The notes under the pieces were generated by a model. It was not told the origin of the DNA and did no database searches. It was given only the letters and a program-made list of their open reading frames with translations. DNA of 64,000 bases from positions 62,001 through 126,000 of the forward strand of contig JBPWQW010000008.1 of NCBI GenBank assembly GCA_051814705.1, written 5' to 3'. The position numbers and the translations under genes were made by a program. Numbering within the stretch: position 1 is the stretch's first letter; each line of letters begins with the position of its first letter. This document shows positions 1 to 8,215 of the stretch, one piece after another. Source of the DNA: Geojedonia sp051814705 (GTDB taxonomy: Bacteria; Bacteroidota; Bacteroidia; Flavobacteriales; Flavobacteriaceae).

Positions 1-1
1 G

Positions 2-112
2 CGCAAAAACATGACCGCACCCAAGATGGTTGATATTGCCGTTAAAAAAACGGGTAGTGTGCCAAAATTGGCTTTGATTGATGAAAGTGAATTGCTCATT
101 ATTAAAAGTTAG
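2..112 (+). CDS. C-terminal end of a protein truncated by the window edge
   Basis: An open frame enters from the left edge and ends at TAG 110-112. It encodes about 36 residues ending in ..LALIDESELLIIKS. The start lies outside the window. The fragment is too short for me to recognise a family. It has the codon pattern of a coding region and is followed by 133 bp before the next gene on the same strand. Confidence 0.5.
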   Translation, partial: RKNMTAPKMVDIAVKKTGSVPKLALIDESELLIIKS

Positions 113-245
113 TTAATTAACGGCCTACAATTGTCAAATTTAATAATTAAGCCATCAAAATACATTTTTTTTATTTTTATTTCATTTCTATAAAATATAG
201 CCCTGACTTCAATAAATTTGTTATACCTTTTATTTTTTATAAGCC

Positions 246-1076
246 ATGGAACTGATTAAAGATATACTAAACTACGAAATCTTTCATTACGCAAATTATT
301 CCTTAAAGATTAGCAAGCTCGTTATTATTTTGTTAATCTTATTACTAACACGTGTGGCGTTATGGCTTATAAAAAAGGGCTTATCCACTAAACGATTTAG
401 TAAAGTGGATGCTGGGACTACCTATGCACTGTATCAGATCATAAAATATATCATTTGGATCTTAGTCATTGGTATCGTTTTAGAATCCGTAGGCGTTAGA
501 GTAACCTTATTATTGGCGGGTTCAGCCGCTTTATTGGTTGGTGTTGGGCTTGGCTTACAGCAAACCTTCAATGATATCATTTCTGGGATCATCTTACTGT
601 CTGAGCGGTCCATAAAAATTAACGATGTTCTTGAAATTGACGGTGATGTTGTGAAAATCCAAGGTATAGGTTTAAGAACTTCAAAAGCTTTAAATACCGA
701 TGATATCTCCATCATCATCCCCAATTCATTAATTACCACTTCTAAGGTGATCAACTGGAGCCATCAATCCAAACGGACTCGTTTTAGAATTGATGTAGGG
801 GTTGCTTACGGCTCTAATGTCGATTTAGTGATTAAAATATTGGAGGAGAGTGCTAAAGCCTATCCGGATATTGGCGTGAAAGATGCGGTAGAGGCGCGCC
901 TATCTAGTTTTGGTGCCTCATCACTGGATTTTCAATTGTTGTTTTTTAGTAAAAATATATTTAGGATTAACAAGGTCAAGAGTGATATTCGCCGAATTAT
1001 TTGTCAGAAATTTGATGAAAACCAGATCGTTATTGCCTTTCCACAATTGGACGTTCATCTGAAACCCAATTCCTGA
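246..1076 (+). CDS. MscS-family mechanosensitive ion channel (small, 276 aa)
   Basis: This is an inner-membrane channel of the MscS type, expected to open under membrane tension and release osmolytes. Three hydrophobic segments are visible at about residues 20-42, 60-82 and 87-118. The last has the Gly/Ala-rich pore-helix pattern (AGSAALLVGVGLGLQQTF) that lines the pore in MscS. It is followed by the beta domain (SIKINDVLEIDG, then IPNSLITTSKVINWS) and an alpha/beta C-terminal domain. The length of 276 aa is close to E. coli MscS. The start ATG follows an AT-rich leader. The gene converges with the next one, with only 32 bp between the two stops. A second, larger MscS relative lies at 60213-61484. 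Confidence 0.9.
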   Translation: MELIKDILNYEIFHYANYSLKISKLVIILLILLLTRVALWLIKKGLSTKRFSKVDAGTTYALYQIIKYIIWILVIGIVLESVGVRVTLLLAGSAALLVGVGLGLQQTFNDIISGIILLSERSIKINDVLEIDGDVVKIQGIGLRTSKALNTDDISIIIPNSLITTSKVINWSHQSKRTRFRIDVGVAYGSNVDLVIKILEESAKAYPDIGVKDAVEARLSSFGASSLDFQLLFFSKNIFRINKVKSDIRRIICQKFDENQIVIAFPQLDVHLKPNS

Positions 1077-1108
1077 GGTTCATAAAACTAAAAAACAACC
1101 TAACCTCC

Positions 1109-1984
1109 TTATTGAAAACCAATGGTTTTTAATCCTTGGTGGCTTATTTTAATAGCTTCAAGAGGGCTCATGCCAAAGGTTTGGTCTTGTTCCACCATAT
1201 AATAACGCATCCCCGAACGGTCTTTTTGGGCGAGAATGTTAGCAAAATCAATTTGACCAGTTCCCACAGGAGCAAATCTCCCTTGCTCATCCATGTCCTT
1301 GACATGCCATATTTTAAAACGTCCTGGATAGGTTTCAAAATAAGCTAAAGGATCTGCACCAGCTTTCGTAACCCAATACAAATCCATCTGAAAATTGACA
1401 AAGTCAGGATTGGTATGCGCTAACAAATAGTCGATGGGTACAATGCCATCCTGATCGGTTTTGAACTCAAAATCGTGGTTATGATACAAGAGTTGTAACC
1501 CTGCGTTTTTGCACTTTTCGCCAAGAGTATTCAAGATGTTGGCCAAGTTTTCGGCACCACCAGTCATGCTCATTGTACTTGTGGAATTATCATACCTAAA
1601 CAGTCCCATAGGAGGCACCGGAATCACAAAATAACGAAACCCAGCCGCTTTAACATCAGCAATCATGGCATCGGCATTGTCTAAGGTTACCGATCCTTGA
1701 TGGGTACTTATAGGTGATAATCCCAGCTCATCAAGAAGGGCTTTAAATTCTTTAGGCGACAGGTTATAAAATGTCCCATCGTTATAACCCGCAGCTTCTA
1801 TATAGGCATATCCCGCATCGGCAACAGCTTGAAGCGTGCCTTTGGCATCTACCGCCATAGCATCCCGAACCGTATACAATGCCAAACCCCCAAAGGATTC
1901 TTGGGCTAGACTCTGAAAACTCATGACTACTAAAAGAACAAGACTCACAACTTTTGACTGAAACGTGATAGTTGAATGTGACAT
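1109..1984 (-). CDS. Secreted sugar phosphate isomerase/epimerase (xylose isomerase-like TIM barrel)
   Basis: The N-terminus is a typical export signal (VVSLVLLVVMSFQSLAQ), so the enzyme is probably periplasmic. The rest matches the AP endonuclease 2 / xylose isomerase-like TIM-barrel fold: GLALYTVRDAM at the first strand, LSPISTHQG, LLYHNHDFEF, VNFQMDLYWV and IWHVKDMD. The His, Glu and Asp residues in these blocks are the usual metal ligands. Members act on sugars or sugar derivatives; the substrate cannot be read from sequence. It is divergently transcribed from the DUF1080 gene at 2205. Such enzymes are frequently neighbours of DUF1080 proteins, now linked to 3-keto-glycoside breakdown, which suggests the two act in one carbohydrate route. 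Confidence 0.88.
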   Translation of the reverse strand: MSHSTITFQSKVVSLVLLVVMSFQSLAQESFGGLALYTVRDAMAVDAKGTLQAVADAGYAYIEAAGYNDGTFYNLSPKEFKALLDELGLSPISTHQGSVTLDNADAMIADVKAAGFRYFVIPVPPMGLFRYDNSTSTMSMTGGAENLANILNTLGEKCKNAGLQLLYHNHDFEFKTDQDGIVPIDYLLAHTNPDFVNFQMDLYWVTKAGADPLAYFETYPGRFKIWHVKDMDEQGRFAPVGTGQIDFANILAQKDRSGMRYYMVEQDQTFGMSPLEAIKISHQGLKTIGFQ

Positions 1985-2204
1985 AGCTTTTGGTTTAAAA
2001 AAATACGGTTCTAAAATTAACCAAATCCTTGAAGATTAGCCTAGTGTTTTTCTTAAAAGAACTTAAAAAAAAAGTAAGTTAAAGGATTTTGTTACGGAGC
2101 ATATAATACCGCCCTAATAAAATGAAAGCCAACAGGTATAAGTTTGATTCAATTAAAATTTGATATCCACTCTAATTCCTTATTTTTAATCAGATATTAT
2201 AATT

Positions 2205-2875
2205 ATGAAATACCTTGCGTCTATCCTTATCTATTTTTTATAGTCAGTTCTTGCAAAACAGCATCGACACAAGCCCTCTTTAACGGTAAAAATCTAGAAG
2301 GCTGGCATATGGATGTCCCGGCTATGGACAGCTTGCCGGATACCCCATCTCCTTTTGTGGTAAGGGCTGGTAAATTAGTCAGTTTAGGAAACCCCCGAGG
2401 GCATCTCATTACCAATGCGGTCTACAAAAATTACCGTTTAAAAGTGGAATATCGGTTTACTGGTGAACCGGGTAATTGTGGCGTTTTGGTACATGTTTCA
2501 ACACCAAGAGAGCTGTATGCTATGTTTCCGAAATCCATAGAAGTGCAAATGGAACACATGAATGCTGGAGATTTTTGGGTGATAGGAGAGGACATCACTT
2601 GCGACAATATGGAAGAACGCCGTGGACCAAAAGAAACTTGGGGTGTGACCGAAGGCACCAGTCGTAGAATCAAAAACCTGAGCGACCATTCCGAACATGA
2701 ACTTGGGCAATGGAACACCATGGTGATAGCATGTTATAATGACAGCATAAAAGTTTGGGTAAATGGGGACTTGGTGAATGAAGGCTATAAGGCTACGGCA
2801 AGTGAAGGTCACATAGCGATTCAGGCCGAAGGTGCCGAAGTGGAATTTAAAACAGTAGAACTTACCTTAAAATAA
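2205..2875 (+). CDS. DUF1080 (3-keto-disaccharide hydrolase-like) lipoprotein with frameshifted signal peptide
   Basis: The mature part is a concanavalin-like DUF1080 domain: LFNGKNLEGWH near the start, YRLKVEYRFTGEPGNCGVLVH, MEHMNAGDFW, and a C-terminal WNTMVIACYNDSIKVWVNG..VNEG block. A plausible start is ATG 2205, which encodes MKYLASILIYF and then hits TAG at 2241. The neighbouring frame carries IVSSCK, a lipobox, directly into the domain. One missing T in the T run at 2234-2239 explains this. The open frame itself can be extended upstream to 2144, but those residues do not resemble a signal. Family members hydrolyse 3-keto sugars at the cell surface or in the periplasm. The divergent sugar isomerase supports a carbohydrate role. 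Whether the shift is a real mutation or a sequence error cannot be told here. Confidence 0.8.
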
Positions 2876-3093
2876 GGATCTGCTTAAGTCTTAAAACACA
2901 AAAACTGGGCGGAACGCAACAGTAGCAAACCAATTGTGCTTGTATTATCCTAAGTTTTTGTAAATTTATCTTCCTCAACGGTATGGTGACCTAATCTATA
3001 TGGCTATTAAAGGCCTATATGAATTCCTACTCAAAACTTATAATGCATCATGCAACCATTCAAACACTTTAAATAATAAATAATCAAACCAAG

Positions 3094-4149
3094 ATGAAAA
3101 CAACCAATTGTAAGGCTTACGGTACCGAAGCCGCAAATTTAGATTTAAAACTATTAGCGGTCAAACGCAGAACAGTCACTCCAAAAGATGTTGAAATAGA
3201 CATCCTGTATTGTGGTGTTTGCCATTCCGACTTGCATTTTGCTCGCAACGATTGGGGCATGACGGTCTATCCCGTAGTTCCAGGTCATGAAATTGTGGGC
3301 AAGGTGCTTAGCGTAGGAGCAGGGGTAAGCCGATATCAAGTAGGCGACTTAGTGGCGGTGGGCTGTTTGGTCGATTCGTGCAGAACCTGTGCGAATTGTA
3401 AAAACGACTTAGAGCAATACTGTGCCGATTTCGTGGGGACCTATGGTGGTCATGATAAACATTTGAATACCACAACCGTTGGTGGCTATTCTGAAAACAT
3501 AGTAGTGGATGAAGACTTTGTTTTAAAAGTTCCTGAAAATCTAGACCTCGCTGGTGTAGCGCCCGTACTGTGTGCGGGCATCACCACCTGGTCACCCTTG
3601 CGGCACTGGAAGGTGACTAAAGGCAGTAAAGTAGCGGTTGTCGGACTAGGCGGATTGGGTCATATGGCCATAAAACTGGCTGACGCCTTGGGTGCCGACG
3701 TCACCTTGTTTTCAAGATCTCCAAACAAAACACAGGATGCCTTGGATTTGGGTGCCGACCGTGTTGTGATCTCAACGGATGAGCAACAAATGGCAGCTGT
3801 ACAGGATCATTTTGATGTCATTATCGATACCGTTCCTTATGTGCACGACATCAACCCTTATGTAGCGACATTGAGCACATCGGGTACTTTGGTCTTGGTT
3901 GGATACCTCGGCCCTTTAGAACCCATGCTAAACTCTGCGCCTATGGTTTTCGGACGCAAATCGGTTGCGGGATCTTTGATCGGTGGTATTGCCGAAACTC
4001 AGGAGTTATTGGACTTTTGTGGAAAAAACGGCATCACCTCCGACGTGGAGGTTATTAAGATGCAGGACGTCAATACAGCCTATAAACGCATGCTTAAAAG
4101 CGATGTCAAGTACCGCTTTGTCATCGATATGGCTTCCCTTAAAAGCTAA
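3094..4149 (+). CDS. Zinc-dependent NAD(P)H alcohol/aldehyde dehydrogenase (YahK/CAD-like)
   Basis: This is a medium-chain dehydrogenase/reductase of 351 aa, expected to interconvert aldehydes and alcohols with NADP(H) in the cytoplasm. Catalytic zinc ligands are visible: Cys in CGVCHSD (residues 40-46), His in VPGHE (residue 65) and Cys in VLCAGITTW. A structural-zinc cluster follows in SCRTCANCKNDLEQYC. The Rossmann motif GLGGLGHMAIKLA is at about residues 185-197. The pattern is closest to the YahK / cinnamyl-alcohol dehydrogenase branch. It stands alone between about 200 bp of upstream non-coding DNA and a strong terminator at 4173, so it is probably a single transcription unit. Confidence 0.9.
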   Translation: MKTTNCKAYGTEAANLDLKLLAVKRRTVTPKDVEIDILYCGVCHSDLHFARNDWGMTVYPVVPGHEIVGKVLSVGAGVSRYQVGDLVAVGCLVDSCRTCANCKNDLEQYCADFVGTYGGHDKHLNTTTVGGYSENIVVDEDFVLKVPENLDLAGVAPVLCAGITTWSPLRHWKVTKGSKVAVVGLGGLGHMAIKLADALGADVTLFSRSPNKTQDALDLGADRVVISTDEQQMAAVQDHFDVIIDTVPYVHDINPYVATLSTSGTLVLVGYLGPLEPMLNSAPMVFGRKSVAGSLIGGIAETQELLDFCGKNGITSDVEVIKMQDVNTAYKRMLKSDVKYRFVIDMASLKS

Positions 4150-4172
4150 AGACAAGGCCATAGTAAAACCAA

Positions 4173-4206
4173 AACCCGCTAGACTTCATAGTCTATCGGG
4201 TTTTTT
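4173..4206 (+). terminator. Rho-independent terminator after the alcohol dehydrogenase
   Basis: An inverted repeat with arms AACCCGcTAGACT and AGTCTATCGGGTT around a 4-base loop is followed by a run of six T. It lies 24 bp past the stop of the dehydrogenase. Confidence 0.85.
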
Positions 4207-4372
4207 AGTGGCAATACCCAAAGGTTTGTACTATAAGTTACCCATAGGCTCAGTTTATCGATGTTTTTTAACCCTAATTTCGGTTTAACGATAAAATATA
4301 GCGTTCATGTATTTTTTAATTCATAAGCCTAGGTAATGGCTTAATTTTAAACGAATTATTAAAAGATAACCC

Positions 4373-4990
4373 ATGAAAAAATTAAAGCCCCTATTTTTTT
4401 TCGCCTGTTTTATCACGCTGTCCTACACCCTTTCGGCGCAAGAGTACGCTAGTGCTTCTAATGACCTGTATATCGAAAATACAGAGCGCATCAGCTTTAA
4501 TACCGTTGATGTCCCGCGTTGGAACAACGTAGACTCCATTCCCGATTTTGAAACCCATCAAAACAAAATAAAGATTAGCGGAACTATTTTTGAAAGCGAT
4601 GGTATCACGCCAGCAAAAAACGTGCTGCTGTCCATCTACCAAACCAATGAGCTTGGCGATTTGGTACTGGTTAAAAACAAAAACCGAGATATCTATCACC
4701 GTGCGACCATAAAAACCCAAGCCGACGGCCAGTATACCTTTTATACCTTTATACCCGGTACTTATCACCGTAGCAACGATCTCAAACAAATCCATCCCAG
4801 TATTACAGAACCCGGAAAAGACGCCTATGGTCTGTATCCCTTTGTTTTTGATAACGATCCCTTATTAAAAAAAGCCTGCCGTAAAAAATTGGCAAAACGA
4901 GGGATTGATAGCATATTAAAACTTGAAAAAGAAAACGATATGTATGTGGCCACCAAAGATATTGTGTTGACCGAGAGCGTTAATGAATAA
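4373..4990 (+). CDS. Secreted intradiol ring-cleavage dioxygenase-like protein
   Basis: A 23-residue export signal (ends TLSAQ) precedes a domain resembling protocatechuate 3,4-dioxygenase beta folds: KISGTIFESDGITPAKNVLLSIYQTNELGDL, then TIKTQADGQYTFYTFIPGTY and KQIHPSI. In true enzymes iron is held by two Tyr and two His. Here Tyr in FIPGTYH and His in KQIHPSI occupy expected places, but the canonical RPAHIH motif is changed, so activity on aromatics is uncertain. Secreted members of this group are common in Bacteroidota and mostly uncharacterised. It stands alone, with its own terminator at 5014. Confidence 0.7.
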   Translation: MKKLKPLFFFACFITLSYTLSAQEYASASNDLYIENTERISFNTVDVPRWNNVDSIPDFETHQNKIKISGTIFESDGITPAKNVLLSIYQTNELGDLVLVKNKNRDIYHRATIKTQADGQYTFYTFIPGTYHRSNDLKQIHPSITEPGKDAYGLYPFVFDNDPLLKKACRKKLAKRGIDSILKLEKENDMYVATKDIVLTESVNE

Positions 4991-5013
4991 ATAAGGCCCA
5001 GCCTTCACCCCAT

Positions 5014-5038
5014 AATCCCGCATACTGTGGGATTTTTT
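5014..5038 (+). terminator. Rho-independent terminator
   Basis: AATCCC and GGGATT arms around a short loop are followed by six T, 24 bp beyond the stop of the dioxygenase-like gene. The rest of the 315-bp gap to 5306 is AT-rich leader with no further structure that I can support. Confidence 0.75.
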
Positions 5039-5305
5039 ATATCTACAAAGTTGGTCATCGTCTTCCCAAGTGGTAGGAATCCTCGAGTTAAGAGGTGCTG
5101 CTCGTTGTGTTAATGTCTTCAAAATCTTGTAGGTTCTATTTTTTTTTCTTAGTTTCATTATCTATAAAGTCTGTTATTAAGAGGACTTTAGCCTGATGCC
5201 CGATCTGTATTGACATGTGAATATTGTAAGCATTCTTAAAAAATCTATAAGAGATTATATAAAAATAAGTTGACATTTGAATAAACCTTTTTAAATCACA
5301 AGACA

Positions 5306-5611
5306 ATGAAAAAATCAAGACTGTATCTCATGGTACTCCTGCTATCATTAGGCTCTTTTACGCTAGTGCAGGCGTCTGAAGGCCATCCAACAACTCCAGC
5401 GCTTAATGAAATTCCAGCCGATGTAAGAGTGATGCTCGATCGTTTGGAAGAAATAAAGGACATGGACAAATCGGCATTAAGCCGCCTAGAGAAAAAAAGC
5501 CTGCGCAAAGAAGTACGGGACCTAAAAAAAGATGTTAGAGCCTCCAATAACGGACTCTATATCTCTGCCGGTGCCATTATTATTATCTTATTGATCTTAC
5601 TTTTAATTTAA
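5306..5611 (+). CDS. Small exported protein with C-terminal membrane helix
   Basis: The 101-aa product has a signal peptide (LYLMVLLLSLGSFTLVQAS), a charged, probably alpha-helical middle of about 45 residues (LDRLEEIKDMDKSALSRLEKK), and a very hydrophobic C-terminal helix (GAIIIILLILLLI) ending at the last residue. This architecture is recurrent in small Flavobacteriia proteins of unknown role. It could be a tail-anchored periplasmic helix. It has its own terminator at 5670. I do not recognise a named family. Confidence 0.75.
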   Translation: MKKSRLYLMVLLLSLGSFTLVQASEGHPTTPALNEIPADVRVMLDRLEEIKDMDKSALSRLEKKSLRKEVRDLKKDVRASNNGLYISAGAIIIILLILLLI

Positions 5612-5669
5612 GAATAAGTTCCTGTAGATTCACTCGACTTGAATGAGTCCAGTGATCATTCAAAATATG

Positions 5670-5699
5670 AAGGTCACCTATACGATGGCCTTTTTTTTA
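5670..5699 (+). terminator. Rho-independent terminator
   Basis: AAGGTCA and TGGCCTT arms (one G-T pair) are followed by eight T, 58 bp after the stop of the small membrane protein. Confidence 0.75.
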
Positions 5700-5816
5700 G
5701 TTTAGCCTAGCACCATCTCCCTATTTGTTGTATTTTGGTCTCATCGGCATGCTGGGTCTTGGAAACAAACCATAGCCCAACAGCAACCCTAAAGCACAAC
5801 ACTAAAGGTTTAACAG

Positions 5817-6041
5817 ATGGAAAAAAAATGGATAGTCCTCATAGCCCTACTGATTTTTTTAGTATTCACCTTTCTTTTTTGGAGGCTGACCAGAGGTTAT
5901 GCTAAAACAGGATATGGCACCAAACTGTGGACGCATTGGCCAACGCGATTATCCTATTGGCAAGCGGCACTCTTATACAGTATGGGATTGACCATGATCA
6001 CCCTGTTTCTTTTAAAATGGAGCAAGATTTTGACCTTTTAG
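5817..6041 (+). CDS. Small two-helix membrane protein, unknown
   Basis: The 74-aa product has hydrophobic segments at about residues 5-22 (IVLIALLIFLVFTFLFW) and 48-66 (AALLYSMGLTMITLFLL), separated by an aromatic and basic loop. No family is recognised. The ATG follows a short purine-rich stretch. It is the last gene before the repeat-separated region and is followed by the first cassette-type repeat. Confidence 0.5.
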   Translation: MEKKWIVLIALLIFLVFTFLFWRLTRGYAKTGYGTKLWTHWPTRLSYWQAALLYSMGLTMITLFLLKWSKILTF

Positions 6042-6065
6042 AAGCAGCCCGCAACAGACTCAACC

Positions 6066-6324
6066 CTGCCTGCGGCAGGCAGGCAAAAATCATAACTTTT
6101 ATAGGGCTTGATACCTAGGCGCTGCCTAGCCTAAACCTAGCTGTGCTAACGCTATAAATAAACTTTCCACTTATACTTACGGTTTCCCGCAATAAAATGC
6201 TTACAAAATTTACTACATTTAGGCACTCTGACTATTAATTATTGTTGACTCTTTAAAGAATATAATTTAGTCTATCCTTAACGATAATATGATATGTACA
6301 TTTTATTATTCATATAATGAGTTA
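6066..6324 (+). repeat. attC-like cassette repeat 1 (with 21-bp palindrome and conserved core)
   Basis: Fills the gap before the PLD nuclease gene. It starts with a CCTGCCTGC..GCAGGCAGG palindrome at 6066-6086. It then has the core block found at many later sites (TTACGGTTTCCCGCAAT through TTAGGCACTCTGACTAT, ending TTGTTGAC; 6177-6247). It ends with a conserved right end, ATATGTACATTTTATTATTC, then ATATAATGA and the junction G|TTAGGGGC at 6321. The same right end recurs at 9835, 11070, 23250 and 33505. Read as the right half of an attC-like site. Confidence 0.65.
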
Positions 6325-6352
6325 GGGGCAAGCTAAAAACAACAACGACAAA

Positions 6353-8026
6353 TTGAAAGCAACATTTTTAGGACATGGACTAGATATTGGAGACCAACCC
6401 AACGTTGGAAAACAACTTGTAAAGTCTTTTCAAAGTCCTAAATACAAAAGGTTTGATGGACTTGTCGCTTTTGCCTCAATATCAGGCGTAAACATGTTAA
6501 AAGGCTACGTAAATGAAGCCAAGAACAGATACGACCAGCTTAGATTCTTCATTGGAGTTGATAATCGTGGAACATCTAAAGAAGCTTTAGAAGTATTAAT
6601 CCAACAAAATATTGAAACCTACATTTATCATGACAGAAGAAACTTGGTAACCTACCACCCGAAACTTTTCATATTTGAAGGCGATGTATATACTCGTGTA
6701 ATTATTGGTTCTTCTAACCTCACTAGTTCAGGCCTAAAAATGAACCTTGAAGCATCTGTTCAAATTGATTTTCGCACAAAGACGGACAAACAAGGACAGA
6801 ACTTCCTGAGAAATTTAAAGGAGTATTATTTTGACATTCTGAACCTTAAAACTGATTGCCTAAAACCTTTGACCAAGGATTATTTGAAAGAGTTAATATC
6901 CAAGAATTTACTATTTAATCAGTTTGAGCATTCAAATAAACCAAAAGAACCTGTAACCACTGACGGTGAAAATCCAGAATCACAAGACGAATTCAATGTT
7001 ACTAATTATGATATTGAATCAGGTGAAGAACAGATTCACACAAATCCAAGAAGTTACAAGCATACATTTACTACAGGAGATTATGAAAGATTTGATACAT
7101 TACTTAAAAGATATATTGAATACAAGGAAAAGAAAAGACCTTCAGGCATCGTAAGTAAGCACACTAAAGACAGAGAATTATTTCGTTGGTATCAAAAAAT
7201 GCATGCATTATATGGTTACAATGATAATTCCTTACCGACTGAAATATTGAGTCAGCTTTTAGATGTAGAATTCCCGTTTGACGGTGTTGGTAAAGAAAGA
7301 AAGCGATTAATAAAGTGGAATAAAGACTTTCAAAAGGTTGTTGACTACAAAAGGAAAGTTGAACCTAAAAGTGAATACACCTATGTTCCGCAATTTAAGG
7401 ATACAAGTAATAAATATTATGAAGTCGGCAGATGGTGTGCATGGCAAAAGCAAAGAAGAAAAGGAAATAAAAATTATGGTGCTGAATGGACACAGTACGA
7501 AGAAGATAAAATGAATTCCATAAACTTTATTTGGGATGCTTCTTCTCTCGGTAGTAGACCTAAAGATGATAAATGGTCAGATAGTTTAGTGGAATTAGAA
7601 AATTATTACAATAAGAAAAAAAACCGCAAAACTGTTCCTTCTCAAACAACATATATAGGCCATTGGTTAAGTGACCAAATGTCATTAAAAACTAAGCAAG
7701 ACAGAGAAGGTACGACTAACTTAATAAGTCCAATTCGAGTTGAACTACTTGGAGAATTACTAGCAAAAAACGGTGTTGAATGGGAATGGCGAAAACAAAA
7801 AGAACGAGAAGGAATAGAGAGTAAAATAGAAAGTTGGAAAATAGTAGAGAAATTAGAAAATGAAGGTAAAATAAAAGAGTTTAGAGAAAAGAACCCTAAA
7901 CTTCTTAAAAAATATAGAGGTGATGTCGCTCAACTAAGAAGCCATACTAAAAGATGGAATAACGAAAAGAACAAATGGAAATTTGAACTCGTTGGCAAAG
8001 TCGGATTTCCTTATGAAAAAGAATAA
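6353..8026 (+). CDS. Phospholipase D-family nuclease fused to helicase-associated-like repeats
   Basis: The product has 557 residues and starts at TTG 6353, the first initiator after the cassette junction. The N-terminal ~190 residues carry a single PLD/NgoFVII-type catalytic motif: YHPKLFIF (H..K) followed by VIIGSSNLTSSGLKMNLEASV. A charged linker follows, then repeats resembling the helicase-associated (HA) domain: RWCAWQKQRRKG..YGAEWTQYEEDKMNSINFIWD and TYIGHWLSDQMSLK. HA domains usually sit behind DEAD-type helicases, but no helicase motif is present here. A PLD dimer nuclease with a DNA-reading C-terminus would fit a restriction or anti-phage effector. That is inference. It lies alone in its cassette, next to a TIR protein cassette. 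Confidence 0.75.
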   Translation: MKATFLGHGLDIGDQPNVGKQLVKSFQSPKYKRFDGLVAFASISGVNMLKGYVNEAKNRYDQLRFFIGVDNRGTSKEALEVLIQQNIETYIYHDRRNLVTYHPKLFIFEGDVYTRVIIGSSNLTSSGLKMNLEASVQIDFRTKTDKQGQNFLRNLKEYYFDILNLKTDCLKPLTKDYLKELISKNLLFNQFEHSNKPKEPVTTDGENPESQDEFNVTNYDIESGEEQIHTNPRSYKHTFTTGDYERFDTLLKRYIEYKEKKRPSGIVSKHTKDRELFRWYQKMHALYGYNDNSLPTEILSQLLDVEFPFDGVGKERKRLIKWNKDFQKVVDYKRKVEPKSEYTYVPQFKDTSNKYYEVGRWCAWQKQRRKGNKNYGAEWTQYEEDKMNSINFIWDASSLGSRPKDDKWSDSLVELENYYNKKKNRKTVPSQTTYIGHWLSDQMSLKTKQDREGTTNLISPIRVELLGELLAKNGVEWEWRKQKEREGIESKIESWKIVEKLENEGKIKEFREKNPKLLKKYRGDVAQLRSHTKRWNNEKNKWKFELVGKVGFPYEKE

Positions 8027-8030
8027 CGCC

Positions 8031-8160
8031 AGCTCCAAACATTAGCTATACGTAATGTGTGATAAAGTGCTGATATGAAATTAATTACAACAATTAAACT
8101 AACTGCTAATCGGAAAGTGAAGTGCCTTGAAATCCTGCACTACGCATAGCCGAGACCGTT
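8031..8160 (+). repeat. attC-like site between PLD nuclease and TIR cassettes
   Basis: Inner arms GCTATACGTAATG (8044-8056) and the complement-matched CACTACGCATAGC (8138-8150) pair almost perfectly inside this 130-bp spacer. Outer ends are AGCTCCAAAC (8031-8040), just past the stop of the upstream gene, and the junction G|TTGTGTTTAATTCC at 8158, where the next cassette would begin. One of the four cleanest sites in the window. Confidence 0.75.
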
Positions 8161-8215
8161 GTGTTTAATTCCGAAAATCGGAACACATTAAAAAAAGAAA
8201 TTAAAAAGAAAAAAT

